58,256 nucleotides of DNA, taken from the NCBI GenBank assembly GCA_021297795.1, contig JAJTGL010000019.1, positions 1 to 58,256 on the forward strand, in the 5' to 3' direction. The notes beneath the pieces are model-generated. The model saw only the letters and a list, made by a program, of their open reading frames with translations, was not told where the DNA came from and did not search any database. The DNA is from Planctomycetaceae bacterium (GTDB taxonomy: Bacteria > Planctomycetota > Phycisphaerae > Phycisphaerales > SM1A02). A program made the translations under genes and the position numbers. Every line of letters begins with the position of its first letter. The stretch's first letter is position 1. Below, piece by piece: positions 9,839-17,370 of this stretch.

Positions 9839-10093
9839 ATGCCCATCTACGAGTACGAAGCGATCGAGGACGGAGAAGTCATCGAGCTCCTGCGCACCAT
9901 GAAGGATGCGGACGCGCCCGTCGAGGATCCCGCGGGTCGTGGCCGGACGTTCCGTCGCCGCCTCTCGGTGTTCGGCGTGAGCGGTGCGGCGTCCGCCGCG
10001 TCGCCCTCGTCATCGTTTTCGACGGGTGGCGGGCACGTCCACTCCGCGGGCTGCGGCTGTGGCAAGCCGATGGGAAGTTGCGGCCTCGGCTGA
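9839..10093 (+). CDS. FmdB-like small zinc-ribbon protein, degenerate
   Basis: An 84-residue protein beginning MPIYEYEAIEDG, the signature start of the FmdB/CxxC_CxxC_SSSS family of putative regulatory proteins. In the family a CxxC knuckle follows at once (MPIYEYRCxxCG); here those Cys are missing and replaced by acidic residues. Cys occur only at the very C-terminus (GCGCGKPMGSCG), after a Ser/Gly-rich linker. Metal binding, if any, must therefore differ from the family. It is divergent from the pseudouridine synthase gene, with only 36 bp between starts. Confidence 0.7.
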   Translation: MPIYEYEAIEDGEVIELLRTMKDADAPVEDPAGRGRTFRRRLSVFGVSGAASAASPSSSFSTGGGHVHSAGCGCGKPMGSCGLG

Positions 10094-10188
10094 GGCGCAC
10101 TCCGGCGACACCCCCGACGTCCGAACCGCCAGATCCCGACAGTCCGACCGAGATCGGTGCGCGCCATCGAGCGCCACCCAACACGACC

Positions 10189-11025
10189 ATGAAGCACGCA
10201 AGCCAGACCGCGGTGGCCGCCGCCGGCTCCACCATCATCCACGGCGTCGATTTCTCGGGAGCCGACGGCGGAGGCGCCGCCAAGATCCGCATCGCCGAGC
10301 GCGAGCTCTCCTCGCGCAGCGCGGTGGCCGTGCGACCGCGCGTCGACCGAAACGGCCTGCGGAAGGCGATCCTCGCGAGCCAGGACGACGGGCGTCGCCA
10401 CATCTGGCGGATCGACGCGCCGTTCGGGCTACCGCTCGAGTGCTTCGCCGAGGAGCGCCCCGAGGGCCTCGCACTGTCGGCCGACGGATCGTTCACCTGG
10501 CGCGCGGTCGCCGAGTGGATGGACTCGTTTCCAAACGCGCGCTCGTGGCGCGGCGCCATGCGCGACATGTCGCGGCGCGAGCCGAAGCGGGCGTGCGACC
10601 GCGCGCTTGCGACGCCGATGGCGCCGATGAACCTGCGCGTCTTCAAGCAGACCTACACGGTCATCACCGAGATCCTGCTTCCGCTCGCCCGAGAGGGCGT
10701 CGCGATCGATCCGGTGGAACTGCCGCCCGGCGCGACGCCTGCGGTGCGGGTGTGCGAGGGGTGTCCCGCGAGCGTCCTGCGCCATCACGGATGGCCGCAC
10801 AAGGGCTACAAGGGCGGTGGCGATCCGCCGCGGCGACTGCGCGAGGAGTTCGTGCGGCTGCTCCGCAAGGAGGGGCTCGAGATCGCGTCGGAAACCGCGG
10901 TCGAGGCGATCCACGACGAGGAGGGCGATCTGCTCGATGCGCTCATCCTCACGCTGCCCTTGATCGAGGGCACGCTGACGGCCGAGCACGAGCAGCAGGC
11001 CCGAGTCGAGGCGTGGGTGTTCTGA
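10189..11025 (+). CDS. DUF429-like predicted nuclease (RNase H-like fold)
   Basis: 278 residues with the layout of DUF429 proteins, a family predicted to adopt an RNase H-like nuclease fold. Visible acidic landmarks are GVDFSG (Asp21), RIDAPFGLP (about 72-80) and the C-terminal DEEGDLLDALI, which would supply the metal-binding carboxylates. A conserved CEGCPAS/HHGWPHKGYKGG segment lies in between. The ATG at 10189 is chosen because the in-frame extension upstream (Pro/Arg-rich) does not look like protein. It ends 49 bp before queE on the same strand. No reaction is established for the family. Confidence 0.7.
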   Translation: MKHASQTAVAAAGSTIIHGVDFSGADGGGAAKIRIAERELSSRSAVAVRPRVDRNGLRKAILASQDDGRRHIWRIDAPFGLPLECFAEERPEGLALSADGSFTWRAVAEWMDSFPNARSWRGAMRDMSRREPKRACDRALATPMAPMNLRVFKQTYTVITEILLPLAREGVAIDPVELPPGATPAVRVCEGCPASVLRHHGWPHKGYKGGGDPPRRLREEFVRLLRKEGLEIASETAVEAIHDEEGDLLDALILTLPLIEGTLTAEHEQQARVEAWVF

Positions 11026-11074
11026 GCGTGGGTCTTCCGATCGGTCCGCCGATCGATCCAGTCACGGAGAAGCG

Positions 11075-11794
11075 ATGGGCGCGCTGACCGACGGTCTTCC
11101 GACGGAGCTCCTGCAGCAGACGCTGCGGGTGAACGAGCTCTTCTACTCGATCCAGGGCGAGTCGACCTGGGCGGGCTGCCCGTGCTTCTTCGTGCGCCTC
11201 ACCGGCTGCCCGCTGCGCTGCCACTACTGCGACACCGAGTACGCGTTCCGCGAGGGATCGCCGCGGACCTTCGCCGAAATCCTCGGCGAGATCGAGCGTG
11301 CTGGCGCGCGGCTCGTCGAGATGACGGGTGGAGAGCCGCTCGCGCAGAAGCGTGCGTTCGATCTGATCCGTGTGCTCTGCGAGCGGGGGATCACCGTGCT
11401 CATCGAGACCTCGGGCGCCGTGGACATCGCGCCGTGCCATCCCGCGGCGATCCGAATCCTCGACCTCAAGACGCCTGGTTCGGGCGAATGCGCGCGCAAC
11501 CTGCCGTCGAACATCGACGATCTGCGGACGCGCGACGAGGTGAAGTTCGTGATCACCGACCGCGCCGACTACGAGTGGGCGCGCGACCAGATCGCCGAGC
11601 ATCGACTGGCCGATCGCTGCGCGGCCGTGCTCATGAGCCCGGCGTTTCCGCAGAAGAAGGGGCTTGAGATCCTCGGTTGCCCCGGGCTCGACCCGCGCAC
11701 GCTTGCGGAGTGGATCCTGGCCGACAACCTTCCGGTCCGGCAGCAGACGCAGCTTCACAAACTGATCTGGGATCCCGGCACACGCGGGGTGTGA
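11075..11794 (+). CDS. queE: 7-carboxy-7-deazaguanine synthase
   Basis: Radical-SAM enzyme that converts 6-carboxytetrahydropterin to 7-carboxy-7-deazaguanine on the way to preQ0 and queuosine. The cluster motif C-x3-C-x2-C is Cys45, Cys49 and Cys52 (GCPLRCHYCDTEYAF), and TGGEPL near residue 84 is the SAM-binding glycine motif. The N-terminal VNELFYSIQGEST is typical of QueE. The length, 239 residues, is normal. A good ribosome site (GGAGAAG) precedes the ATG. No other queuosine genes lie in the window. Confidence 0.95.
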   Translation: MGALTDGLPTELLQQTLRVNELFYSIQGESTWAGCPCFFVRLTGCPLRCHYCDTEYAFREGSPRTFAEILGEIERAGARLVEMTGGEPLAQKRAFDLIRVLCERGITVLIETSGAVDIAPCHPAAIRILDLKTPGSGECARNLPSNIDDLRTRDEVKFVITDRADYEWARDQIAEHRLADRCAAVLMSPAFPQKKGLEILGCPGLDPRTLAEWILADNLPVRQQTQLHKLIWDPGTRGV

Positions 11795-11852
11795 CGCGCA
11801 CGTGTCGCGCGTGATCGAGCAGGTCGCTGTGTGCGCCGAGAGTGGAGGCAGC

Positions 11853-11933
11853 GCGGTCGCTTGGCGACGGGGTTGCTGAGTGCCGTGAAAATGAGAGCAA
11901 CCCGGTCGCTTGGCGACCGGGTTGCTGAGTGCC
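11853..11933. repeat. Imperfect direct repeat flanking the tRNA-Leu 3' end
   Basis: The segment at 11853-11884 (starting GCGGTCGCTTGGCGAC) recurs at 11903-11933, differing by few bases. The second copy is half of the tRNA terminator and runs into the tRNA 3' end. The first copy looks like a decayed duplicate lacking the matching left arm. Confidence 0.7.
11896..11926 (-). terminator. Rho-independent terminator of tRNA-Leu
   Basis: A perfect 14-bp stem (AGCAACCCGGTCGC at 11896-11909 with 11913-11926) and a 3-nt loop, followed on the minus strand by a T-rich tail (CTCATTTTC). It begins 4 nt after the tRNA discriminator base. Confidence 0.88.
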
Positions 11934-12013
11934 CAGGAGAGGACTCGAACCTCCAAGGTTGTTACACCACCAGCACCTCAAGCTGGCGCGTCTGCCAATT
12001 CCGCCACCTGGGC
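11930..12013 (-). tRNA. tRNA-Leu (anticodon GAG)
   Basis: Class II tRNA of 84 nt including discriminator A. The acceptor arm GCCCAGG pairs with CCTGGGC. The anticodon stem CCAGC/GCTGG closes loop TTGAGGT with anticodon GAG, reading CUC/CUU Leu codons. A long variable arm is present (around GTGTAACAACC), and the T-arm loop reads GGTTCGAGTCC. CCA is not encoded. Confidence 0.95.
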
Positions 12014-12114
12014 AGGTGGCCCCGCACGACGCGAGTCGTTGGGGGAGGGAGAAGATAGCCGAATCCCGAAGGCGGGGCAACCCGTGCGTTCCTGCGGGAA
12101 TCCGCAAAAAGAAA

Positions 12115-12140
12115 CCGCGGGGCCCGGAAGGGCCCCGCGG
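12115..12140 (-). terminator. Rho-independent terminator of the metallopeptidase gene
   Basis: An 11-bp perfect stem (CCGCGGGGCCC at 12115-12125 with 12130-12140) closes a GGAA tetraloop. On the minus strand it is followed by TTTCTTTTTG. It lies about 40 bp past the metallopeptidase stop at 12178. Confidence 0.9.
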
Positions 12141-12177
12141 GGGTTGGTTGCGTTCAGGACTGGTCGCGGAACCGGGT

Positions 12178-15033
12178 TCAGCCCCAGGCGCCCAGCAGGC
12201 CGGCCAGGTCGCTCGCCTCGACGCTGCCGTCGCCGTTGAGGTCGCCCACGCCGCCGGTACCCCAGTTGCTGAGCATGATCGCGAGGTCGGCCGCGTTGAC
12301 CGTGCCGTCGCCGTTCAGGTCGGCAGGGTTGCCGCAGACGATCTTGCGGAGACGCACCTCGTCGACGGCCGCCTCGATGAGCGAGCCAGTTCCGGCGTCA
12401 TCCGCGATGAAGCGGATGCGGACCTGGTTGGTCGGAGCCACGAAGTCCGCGACGCGGAACTCCTTGAAGATCCAGCCGCCGTTGACCTCGGCGCCCGTGG
12501 GTCCGACGGTCTCGAGCGGAACCCAGGTGGAGCCGTTGTTGTTCGAGATCTGCACGCGGAAGGTGTCCGCGTTCGGCGAGCCGCCCTGCTGGTTCGAGTA
12601 CCAGCGGTGGTAGGTGACGTAGGCTTCGCCACCCGACGCATCCATGGTTGGTGAGGTGAGCGTGGTGAAACCGCCGTCGACGTCATTCTCGCCGAGCGAA
12701 CCGCCCGCGGTGCCCTGGCCGGTGAAGAAGCAGTTCACGCCAGGTGCCGCCGTGACGTCGTTGTCGGGCTGCACCGGGGTCGCTCCGCTCGTGGTTCCCA
12801 GCGGGTCGCCACGGACCCAGACTCCGGACGTCGCGGTGTCGCCCGCGGAAGTCAGCGTCCAACCGAGGTTCGTTTCGACGGTGTCCACGAACGCCTCGTT
12901 GAGGCCCGTGGCCGACACGGCGAGATAGACGTTGGTCGGTGCATCGGTCGGGTCGTTGACCGCCACACCGGAGGTGGCATTCGCCGAAACGTAGTACTGG
13001 ACAGCGCTGCCGCACGGGAGCGCGGGGAAGGTCGCGCGGTAGTTGTTCGGCGAGAGCTGGACGGCGTTCACCTGCGTGAACGAGCCCGTCGGACCGACGC
13101 GGTAGAACAGCTTGCCCGTGTTCGGTGCGGGGCTACCGGCGAGCGCGACTGCGTTGAAGTCGACCGTCGTGCCTCCCGCGGGTGCCGTGAACGCCGGACG
13201 ACCCGAGGGGAACGAGATGCCGATCAGCTGGAGCGCCGGACCCGGAAGGCCGTGCAAGCTGAACGCGTTGTTGATCGCCGTGTAGTTCGGCGTGCCGTTG
13301 GCGATGTTGCCGTCGTTGTCGTCGATCGTGAGTACGTCGATCGTGATGTCGGCGTTAATGCTCGTTCCGGTGTGCAGGAGGACCGCGTCGATCGCAAGGT
13401 TTGCGAGCGTGGTGCGGTAGGTCGACGGCTGCGACGCGAGGAGGTTGTCGCGGAGATCCCAGAAGCAGCCCGAGAGGAGCTGGCCGCACGAATGGATCGC
13501 GCTACCGCAGCTCGAGCAGCCGGTCGACGAGAACTGGCACGTGTTGTCGGCGTTGCGGATGCCCGTACCGCACGTCTGGAAGCCGATCGCGAGGCGCGGA
13601 TCATCTGAGACGAGCACGCTGCACACGTCGCCGTAGCCTTCGCCGAACTCGCCCTGGCCCGAGCCCGCGCGGTTCACGAGGTGGTGTCCGTACTCGTGGT
13701 GGACGACTTGGCTAAACGCGGTGTTGTTGCAGCCGCCGCCCGAGGGATAGAAGTTGATCGAGGTTCCGTTGTAGAACGCGTTGCAACTGCCGGTGACCTG
13801 CACATTAATCGGCCAGCTGGTCTGCGAGCCGATCGATGGGTACGAGGGGTTCGCCGCCAGCGCGGTGTCGCGGATGTAGTTCGCGTGGATATACGCGTTG
13901 ACCTCCGCCAGCTGGTCCTCGACGTTGTTTGCCGCGTTGTGGACAAAGCTCAGCGCGCCGCCGGCGCTCGACTGGGTGAGCGTGCCGATGGCGCCGTTCG
14001 CAACGTCGTTCACCGCGAACCACTGCCCGGAGACCGTCGATGTGAAACTCGTGCTCGCCGAGATATTCGGGATTGTGAGCACGCCTGCGGCGTTCGCGTA
14101 GAGCGTGGTCGACCCGTAGGTGACGCGTGCATAGGGGAGCGGAAGCGAGGACTCGGCGTTGCACGCCGCGGCGGCCGCGCCCTGGGTGGCGAGGCCCGTG
14201 ACGGTGACATTCACGTCGGCGTGCAGGACCTGATCCTCCTGGAAGAGGATCTTGCCGGTCTCGCTGTCGACGATGTAGAGCATGCGCTGGTAGAGGTCGC
14301 GGTCGAAGACGCCGGTGCCCTCGACGATGAACTTGATCGCGAGGCGCGGCTCGGCGGCGGGGGCGTTGTCGTAGCCCGCCCAGATCACCTGCTCGGTGTC
14401 GGAGATGGTCGCACCGGGGCCGAACTGGTTGAGCGGCGAACGCGACACGCGCTTGAGGTCGATCTTGGACGGGGCGACCGGACGGACCTTCGGGTTGCCG
14501 ACGAGGGCGCTCACGTCGCGCAGTTCGTTCGAGACGAGGACGAGCGGGTAGCCCGGCTCGTTGCGGACAAGGCAGCGGACGCTGCCGCGGAAGACGGGCA
14601 CGCCGTTGAGGTACTGGGTGTAGCCGACGAGCGAGAAGCGGTAGGCGTCTTCGTCGGCGCGGTAGCCCATCGGGAGCACGTGGGTGCCGTCACCGTTCGG
14701 GCCGATCGGGAGAAGCTGGTCGAACGAGCTGCCGAACATCGCGGTGTGCGCGCGGAGGAAGCGCTCGGCGCTGGCGACGGCGTTCGGGCCGGAGGAGAAC
14801 GCCGGTCCGTACACGCGGCTCAGGGTTCCCTCGTTGTAGAAGGTGCCCGCACCGGGGTTCGCCTCGAGGAACGCCGCTCGGGCGACCTCCGCGGAGGCGC
14901 CGCCGACGATCGGGCCGGGAAGCGAGCTGATGTTGCCCGGGGCGACCTGGGCATGCGCGGTCAGAGTGGAGGCGGCCACCGTAAAGAGGACGGCCGCAGT
15001 CATGCACGACGACTTGAGGAAGGGCTGACGCAT
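12178..15033 (-). CDS. Exported zinc metallopeptidase with C-terminal dockerin-like pair
   Basis: 951-residue exported protein. A signal peptide is clear (SSCMTAAVLFTVAASTLTAHA). An FTP-like propeptide region follows (about 60-270), then a carboxypeptidase-regulatory-like insert. The zincin site VVHHEYGHHL lies near residue 445, with GEGYGDV about 20 residues later as the likely third-ligand helix. This arrangement resembles fungalysin/thermolysin-type (M36-like) peptidases. The C-terminal third is beta-rich (reprolysin-like linker and a jelly-roll-like ADTFRVQISNNNG segment). The last about 50 residues are two dockerin-like repeats, DLNGDGTVNAADLAIMLSNW and DLNGDGSVEASDLAGLLGAW. The start at 15033 is an ATG directly before the signal peptide; upstream in-frame codons read as non-protein. 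A terminator follows. Confidence 0.88.
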   Translation of the reverse strand: MRQPFLKSSCMTAAVLFTVAASTLTAHAQVAPGNISSLPGPIVGGASAEVARAAFLEANPGAGTFYNEGTLSRVYGPAFSSGPNAVASAERFLRAHTAMFGSSFDQLLPIGPNGDGTHVLPMGYRADEDAYRFSLVGYTQYLNGVPVFRGSVRCLVRNEPGYPLVLVSNELRDVSALVGNPKVRPVAPSKIDLKRVSRSPLNQFGPGATISDTEQVIWAGYDNAPAAEPRLAIKFIVEGTGVFDRDLYQRMLYIVDSETGKILFQEDQVLHADVNVTVTGLATQGAAAAACNAESSLPLPYARVTYGSTTLYANAAGVLTIPNISASTSFTSTVSGQWFAVNDVANGAIGTLTQSSAGGALSFVHNAANNVEDQLAEVNAYIHANYIRDTALAANPSYPSIGSQTSWPINVQVTGSCNAFYNGTSINFYPSGGGCNNTAFSQVVHHEYGHHLVNRAGSGQGEFGEGYGDVCSVLVSDDPRLAIGFQTCGTGIRNADNTCQFSSTGCSSCGSAIHSCGQLLSGCFWDLRDNLLASQPSTYRTTLANLAIDAVLLHTGTSINADITIDVLTIDDNDGNIANGTPNYTAINNAFSLHGLPGPALQLIGISFPSGRPAFTAPAGGTTVDFNAVALAGSPAPNTGKLFYRVGPTGSFTQVNAVQLSPNNYRATFPALPCGSAVQYYVSANATSGVAVNDPTDAPTNVYLAVSATGLNEAFVDTVETNLGWTLTSAGDTATSGVWVRGDPLGTTSGATPVQPDNDVTAAPGVNCFFTGQGTAGGSLGENDVDGGFTTLTSPTMDASGGEAYVTYHRWYSNQQGGSPNADTFRVQISNNNGSTWVPLETVGPTGAEVNGGWIFKEFRVADFVAPTNQVRIRFIADDAGTGSLIEAAVDEVRLRKIVCGNPADLNGDGTVNAADLAIMLSNWGTGGVGDLNGDGSVEASDLAGLLGAWG

Positions 15034-15656
15034 CGAGACTCCGGAGAATGAAAACGGACGGATCGGAAACGGGTCTGACCAACACTGGCGATCGCAGATC
15101 TCGCAGCCGGGGGCCGGCGACGGAAAGGCTTGCGGCTCTTCGCGTGTGGCTGGATCTGGTCGGCGAGTACTTCTGCCTGCCGACTCCCGGGCCGGGGAGC
15201 GGCTCGGGACGAGAAACGGGAATCGGAACGGGAACGCGGATGAGATTCGGACAACGACTTCGCGGGGAGGCGCTTGCGTTATCCTGCTGCACTTTCGCCG
15301 GACTGGCCGGACCGATCCCCCAAAAGGGCGACTTTCCAAAGGTTTGTGCGGCGACAGAGGTTGGTTTCCGGCACCGTTCCGGAATCATCCTGCGGAGGCA
15401 GGATCCGAGAATGCGCCGACCGGCTTTCCGGAACTCCCGGTTGGACGGTCGGTTTGGGATGAGCGAGGCTCCAGGTGCGCGTGGTGGATGGCGCGTGGTG
15501 GAAGGCGAGTGGTGGAAGGCGTCGGCTCCAACGCTCGGATCGCCCCTCGGGTTCGCGATCGGATCCGTCCACCGGTGCCTCTTTCCAGAATCCGCGGGTC
15601 GCCCGGGCGGTGGGTCGGGAATCGGCGAAGATGTGTGATCCAGTCAGGGAACGACC
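15034..15656. other. 623-bp divergent intergenic region
   Basis: Lies between the divergent metallopeptidase and smpB genes and must hold both promoters, but no convincing -35/-10 pair was identified. The only structure noted is a three-copy 14-bp tandem array at 15477-15518. No ORF here has protein-like composition, and no tmRNA-like structure was recognised. Confidence 0.5.
15477..15518. repeat. 14-bp tandem repeat, three copies
   Basis: Three consecutive units close to GCGCGTGGTGGAAG (15477-15490, 15491-15504, 15505-15518), each differing by one or two bases, lie 139 bp upstream of the smpB start. Confidence 0.8.
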
Positions 15657-16145
15657 ATGGCGAAGTCGCGCAAGGACAGCCCCTCCGACAGAGAACCGGT
15701 CATCGAGAACCGGAAGTCGCGCCACGACTACGCGATCGCCGAGACGCTCGAGTGCGGTATCCAGCTCGTCGGCACCGAGGTGAAGAGCCTGCGCAACGGC
15801 CAGGCGAGCCTGTCGGAAGGCTGGGTGCGCGCCGATGGCGATCCGCCCCAGTGGACGCTGCTCAACGTGACGATCGCGGAGTACCCGCCGGCCGGTGCGA
15901 GCCGCCAGCATGAACCGAACCGTCCGCGCCGACTCCTCGCGCACACGCGGGAGATGGCGAAGTTCACCACCGAAGCGAAGACCCGCGGCGCCACGCTGGT
16001 GCCGCTCAAGATCTACTGGGTGAAGGGGCGCGCCAAGATCCTCATCGGGATCGGCACCGGCAAGAAGCAGCACGACAAGCGCCAGGACATCGCACGTCGC
16101 GAGGACAAGCGCGACATGGACCGCGCGATGAGTCGGCGGCGGTGA
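15657..16145 (+). CDS. smpB: SsrA-binding protein SmpB
   Basis: Binds tmRNA and delivers it to stalled ribosomes for trans-translation. The 162-residue protein has the expected beta-barrel core: NRKSRHDYAI, then GIQLVGTEVKSLRNGQASLS, and ILIGIGTGKKQHDKRQ, the conserved segment leading to the C-terminal helix. The tail is Arg/Lys/Asp-rich (REDKRDMDRAMSRRR) as in the family. An AGGGA ribosome site precedes the ATG. No ssrA gene was recognised nearby. Confidence 0.96.
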   Translation: MAKSRKDSPSDREPVIENRKSRHDYAIAETLECGIQLVGTEVKSLRNGQASLSEGWVRADGDPPQWTLLNVTIAEYPPAGASRQHEPNRPRRLLAHTREMAKFTTEAKTRGATLVPLKIYWVKGRAKILIGIGTGKKQHDKRQDIARREDKRDMDRAMSRRR

Positions 16146-16280
16146 GTGCCTTCATCGAACCGCGTCGTGGTGGAAGCGTGCGCGGCGAGAGAGGACCGGC
16201 GCTCCGCGACGTTCCTCGTCGTGTGTGACACGAGCCGGCCACGACCCATCGTTCGCGTCGCTGTCTGGCGCTGGTGGAAT

Positions 16281-16301
16281 CCGACGGCCCTCGACCGTCG
16301 G
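16281..16301. terminator. Weak hairpin between convergent smpB and SDR genes
   Basis: A 7-bp stem (CCGACGG at 16281-16287 with 16295-16301) and a 7-nt loop, between two convergent genes. No T-tract follows on either strand, so a terminator role is only suggested by position. Confidence 0.3.
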
Positions 16302-16322
16302 AGACTCACCGACGAACGGGAG

Positions 16323-17045
16323 TCACGGGCTCGGCACGGGAATCACGCGGCCGTTGTCCTCGTCGCGTGCGCCGGTCGCGCACGCGACGATGATCTCGGC
16401 GACGGCCTCGGGTGCGAGCGCCTTCTCGCGCGGGATGATCTTCTCCGGAAAGTTCCTCCGCAGCATGTCGGTCTCCACCGCGCCGGGATTCACCGCGAAC
16501 GCCTTCACGCCGATCGCCTTGCCCTCGGCCTTGATCGATCGGGCGAAGCTGTCGGCGGCGGCCTTGCTCGCGGCGTATGCGAAGAAACCCGGGAACGGGT
16601 CGATCGTGCCGAGCGTCGACACGATCACGACGCGGCCCGAACGCTGGCGCTTGAAGACGGGCCACGCGCGCACGATCGGGAATGCCTTGCCGAACGCGTT
16701 CACGAAGAACGTCTCCTCGAGCACCGCCTCGGTCGTCTGGTCGATCGGCACCTTCGGCGCGGTTCCGGCGGCGAGCACCAGCGCATCGATCCGGCCGTAG
16801 GCCTCGACCGCCTGATCGACGACCTCGGCGGAGCGCTCGCTGTCGGCCACATCCGCGGACAGCGCGAGGTGCAGCGTCGGCTCGCGCATGGAGCTGCGCA
16901 CAGCCTCGAGCATCTCATGCCGCCGTCCGACGAGCACGACCGCGTAGCCGCGCTCGGCAAGCATGCGTGCGGTGGCGGCACCGATGCCGCTGCCGGCGCC
17001 GGTCACGATCGCGACGGGACGGGGGGATGGCTGGGAGTCGGTCAT
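16323..17045 (-). CDS. Short-chain dehydrogenase/reductase
   Basis: 240-residue classical SDR. The NAD(P)-binding motif TGAGSGIG is at residues 15-22, and GRR at about 40-42 suggests NADP preference. The catalytic triad is Ser143 (IVSTLGT), Tyr157 and Lys161 (YAASK). The PG motif after the triad (VNPGAVETDM) is present. The start at 17045 is chosen because MTDSQPSPRP leads directly into the first beta strand, whereas the upstream in-frame residues are non-conserved. Substrate cannot be inferred; the neighbouring genes (smpB convergent, rseP) give no hint. Confidence 0.9.
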   Translation of the reverse strand: MTDSQPSPRPVAIVTGAGSGIGAATARMLAERGYAVVLVGRRHEMLEAVRSSMREPTLHLALSADVADSERSAEVVDQAVEAYGRIDALVLAAGTAPKVPIDQTTEAVLEETFFVNAFGKAFPIVRAWPVFKRQRSGRVVIVSTLGTIDPFPGFFAYAASKAAADSFARSIKAEGKAIGVKAFAVNPGAVETDMLRRNFPEKIIPREKALAPEAVAEIIVACATGARDEDNGRVIPVPSP

Positions 17046-17159
17046 GGCGGCTGCATTCGCGGCGAACCGACGGTCCGATGCGCCGGATGCTTGGTTCTCC
17101 GTGTATCTCGCGCAAGCCCGGGGCGGCGACACCGTCCGCGTCCGCCGAAGGTTCGTGTC

Positions 17160-17370
17160 TCAGCCGAAGATTCTTGCGATGTCGTTGTAGAAGGTCAGCA
17201 GGAACAGCCCCGCGACCAGCGCGATGCCCGCCATCGCGGCCGCGTTCTGGAACGCGATCGAGGGCGGTCGTCCACGGAACTTCTCGTACATCAGGAAGAG
17301 GAAGAGTCCGCCGTCCGCGATCGGGATCGGCAGGACGTTCACGACCGCGAGGTTCACGCTGATCAGCGCG
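17160..17370 (-). pseudogene. Detached C-terminal part of the rseP-like protease
   Basis: This frame encodes PLALISVNLAVVNVLPIP, then ADGG, then FLFLMYEKFRG and a final membrane helix, ending GLFLLTFYNDIARIFG. This is the C-terminal catalytic end of site-2 proteases (NxxPxPxxDG provides the third zinc ligand, Asp). It follows the upstream protease ORF directly but in another frame, so the ORF stops at 17363 before reaching it. By comparison with the family about 40-50 residues (the GPxGI segment and most of a membrane helix) are missing at the junction. A deletion that shifted the frame, or an assembly collapse, explains this. Confidence 0.85.

Noticed and set aside
11026-11074. preQ1 riboswitch before queE
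   Set aside because: The 49-bp gap is too short and shows only a ribosome site.
15034-15656. tmRNA gene next to smpB
   Set aside because: No tRNA-Ala-like ends or tag reading frame recognised.
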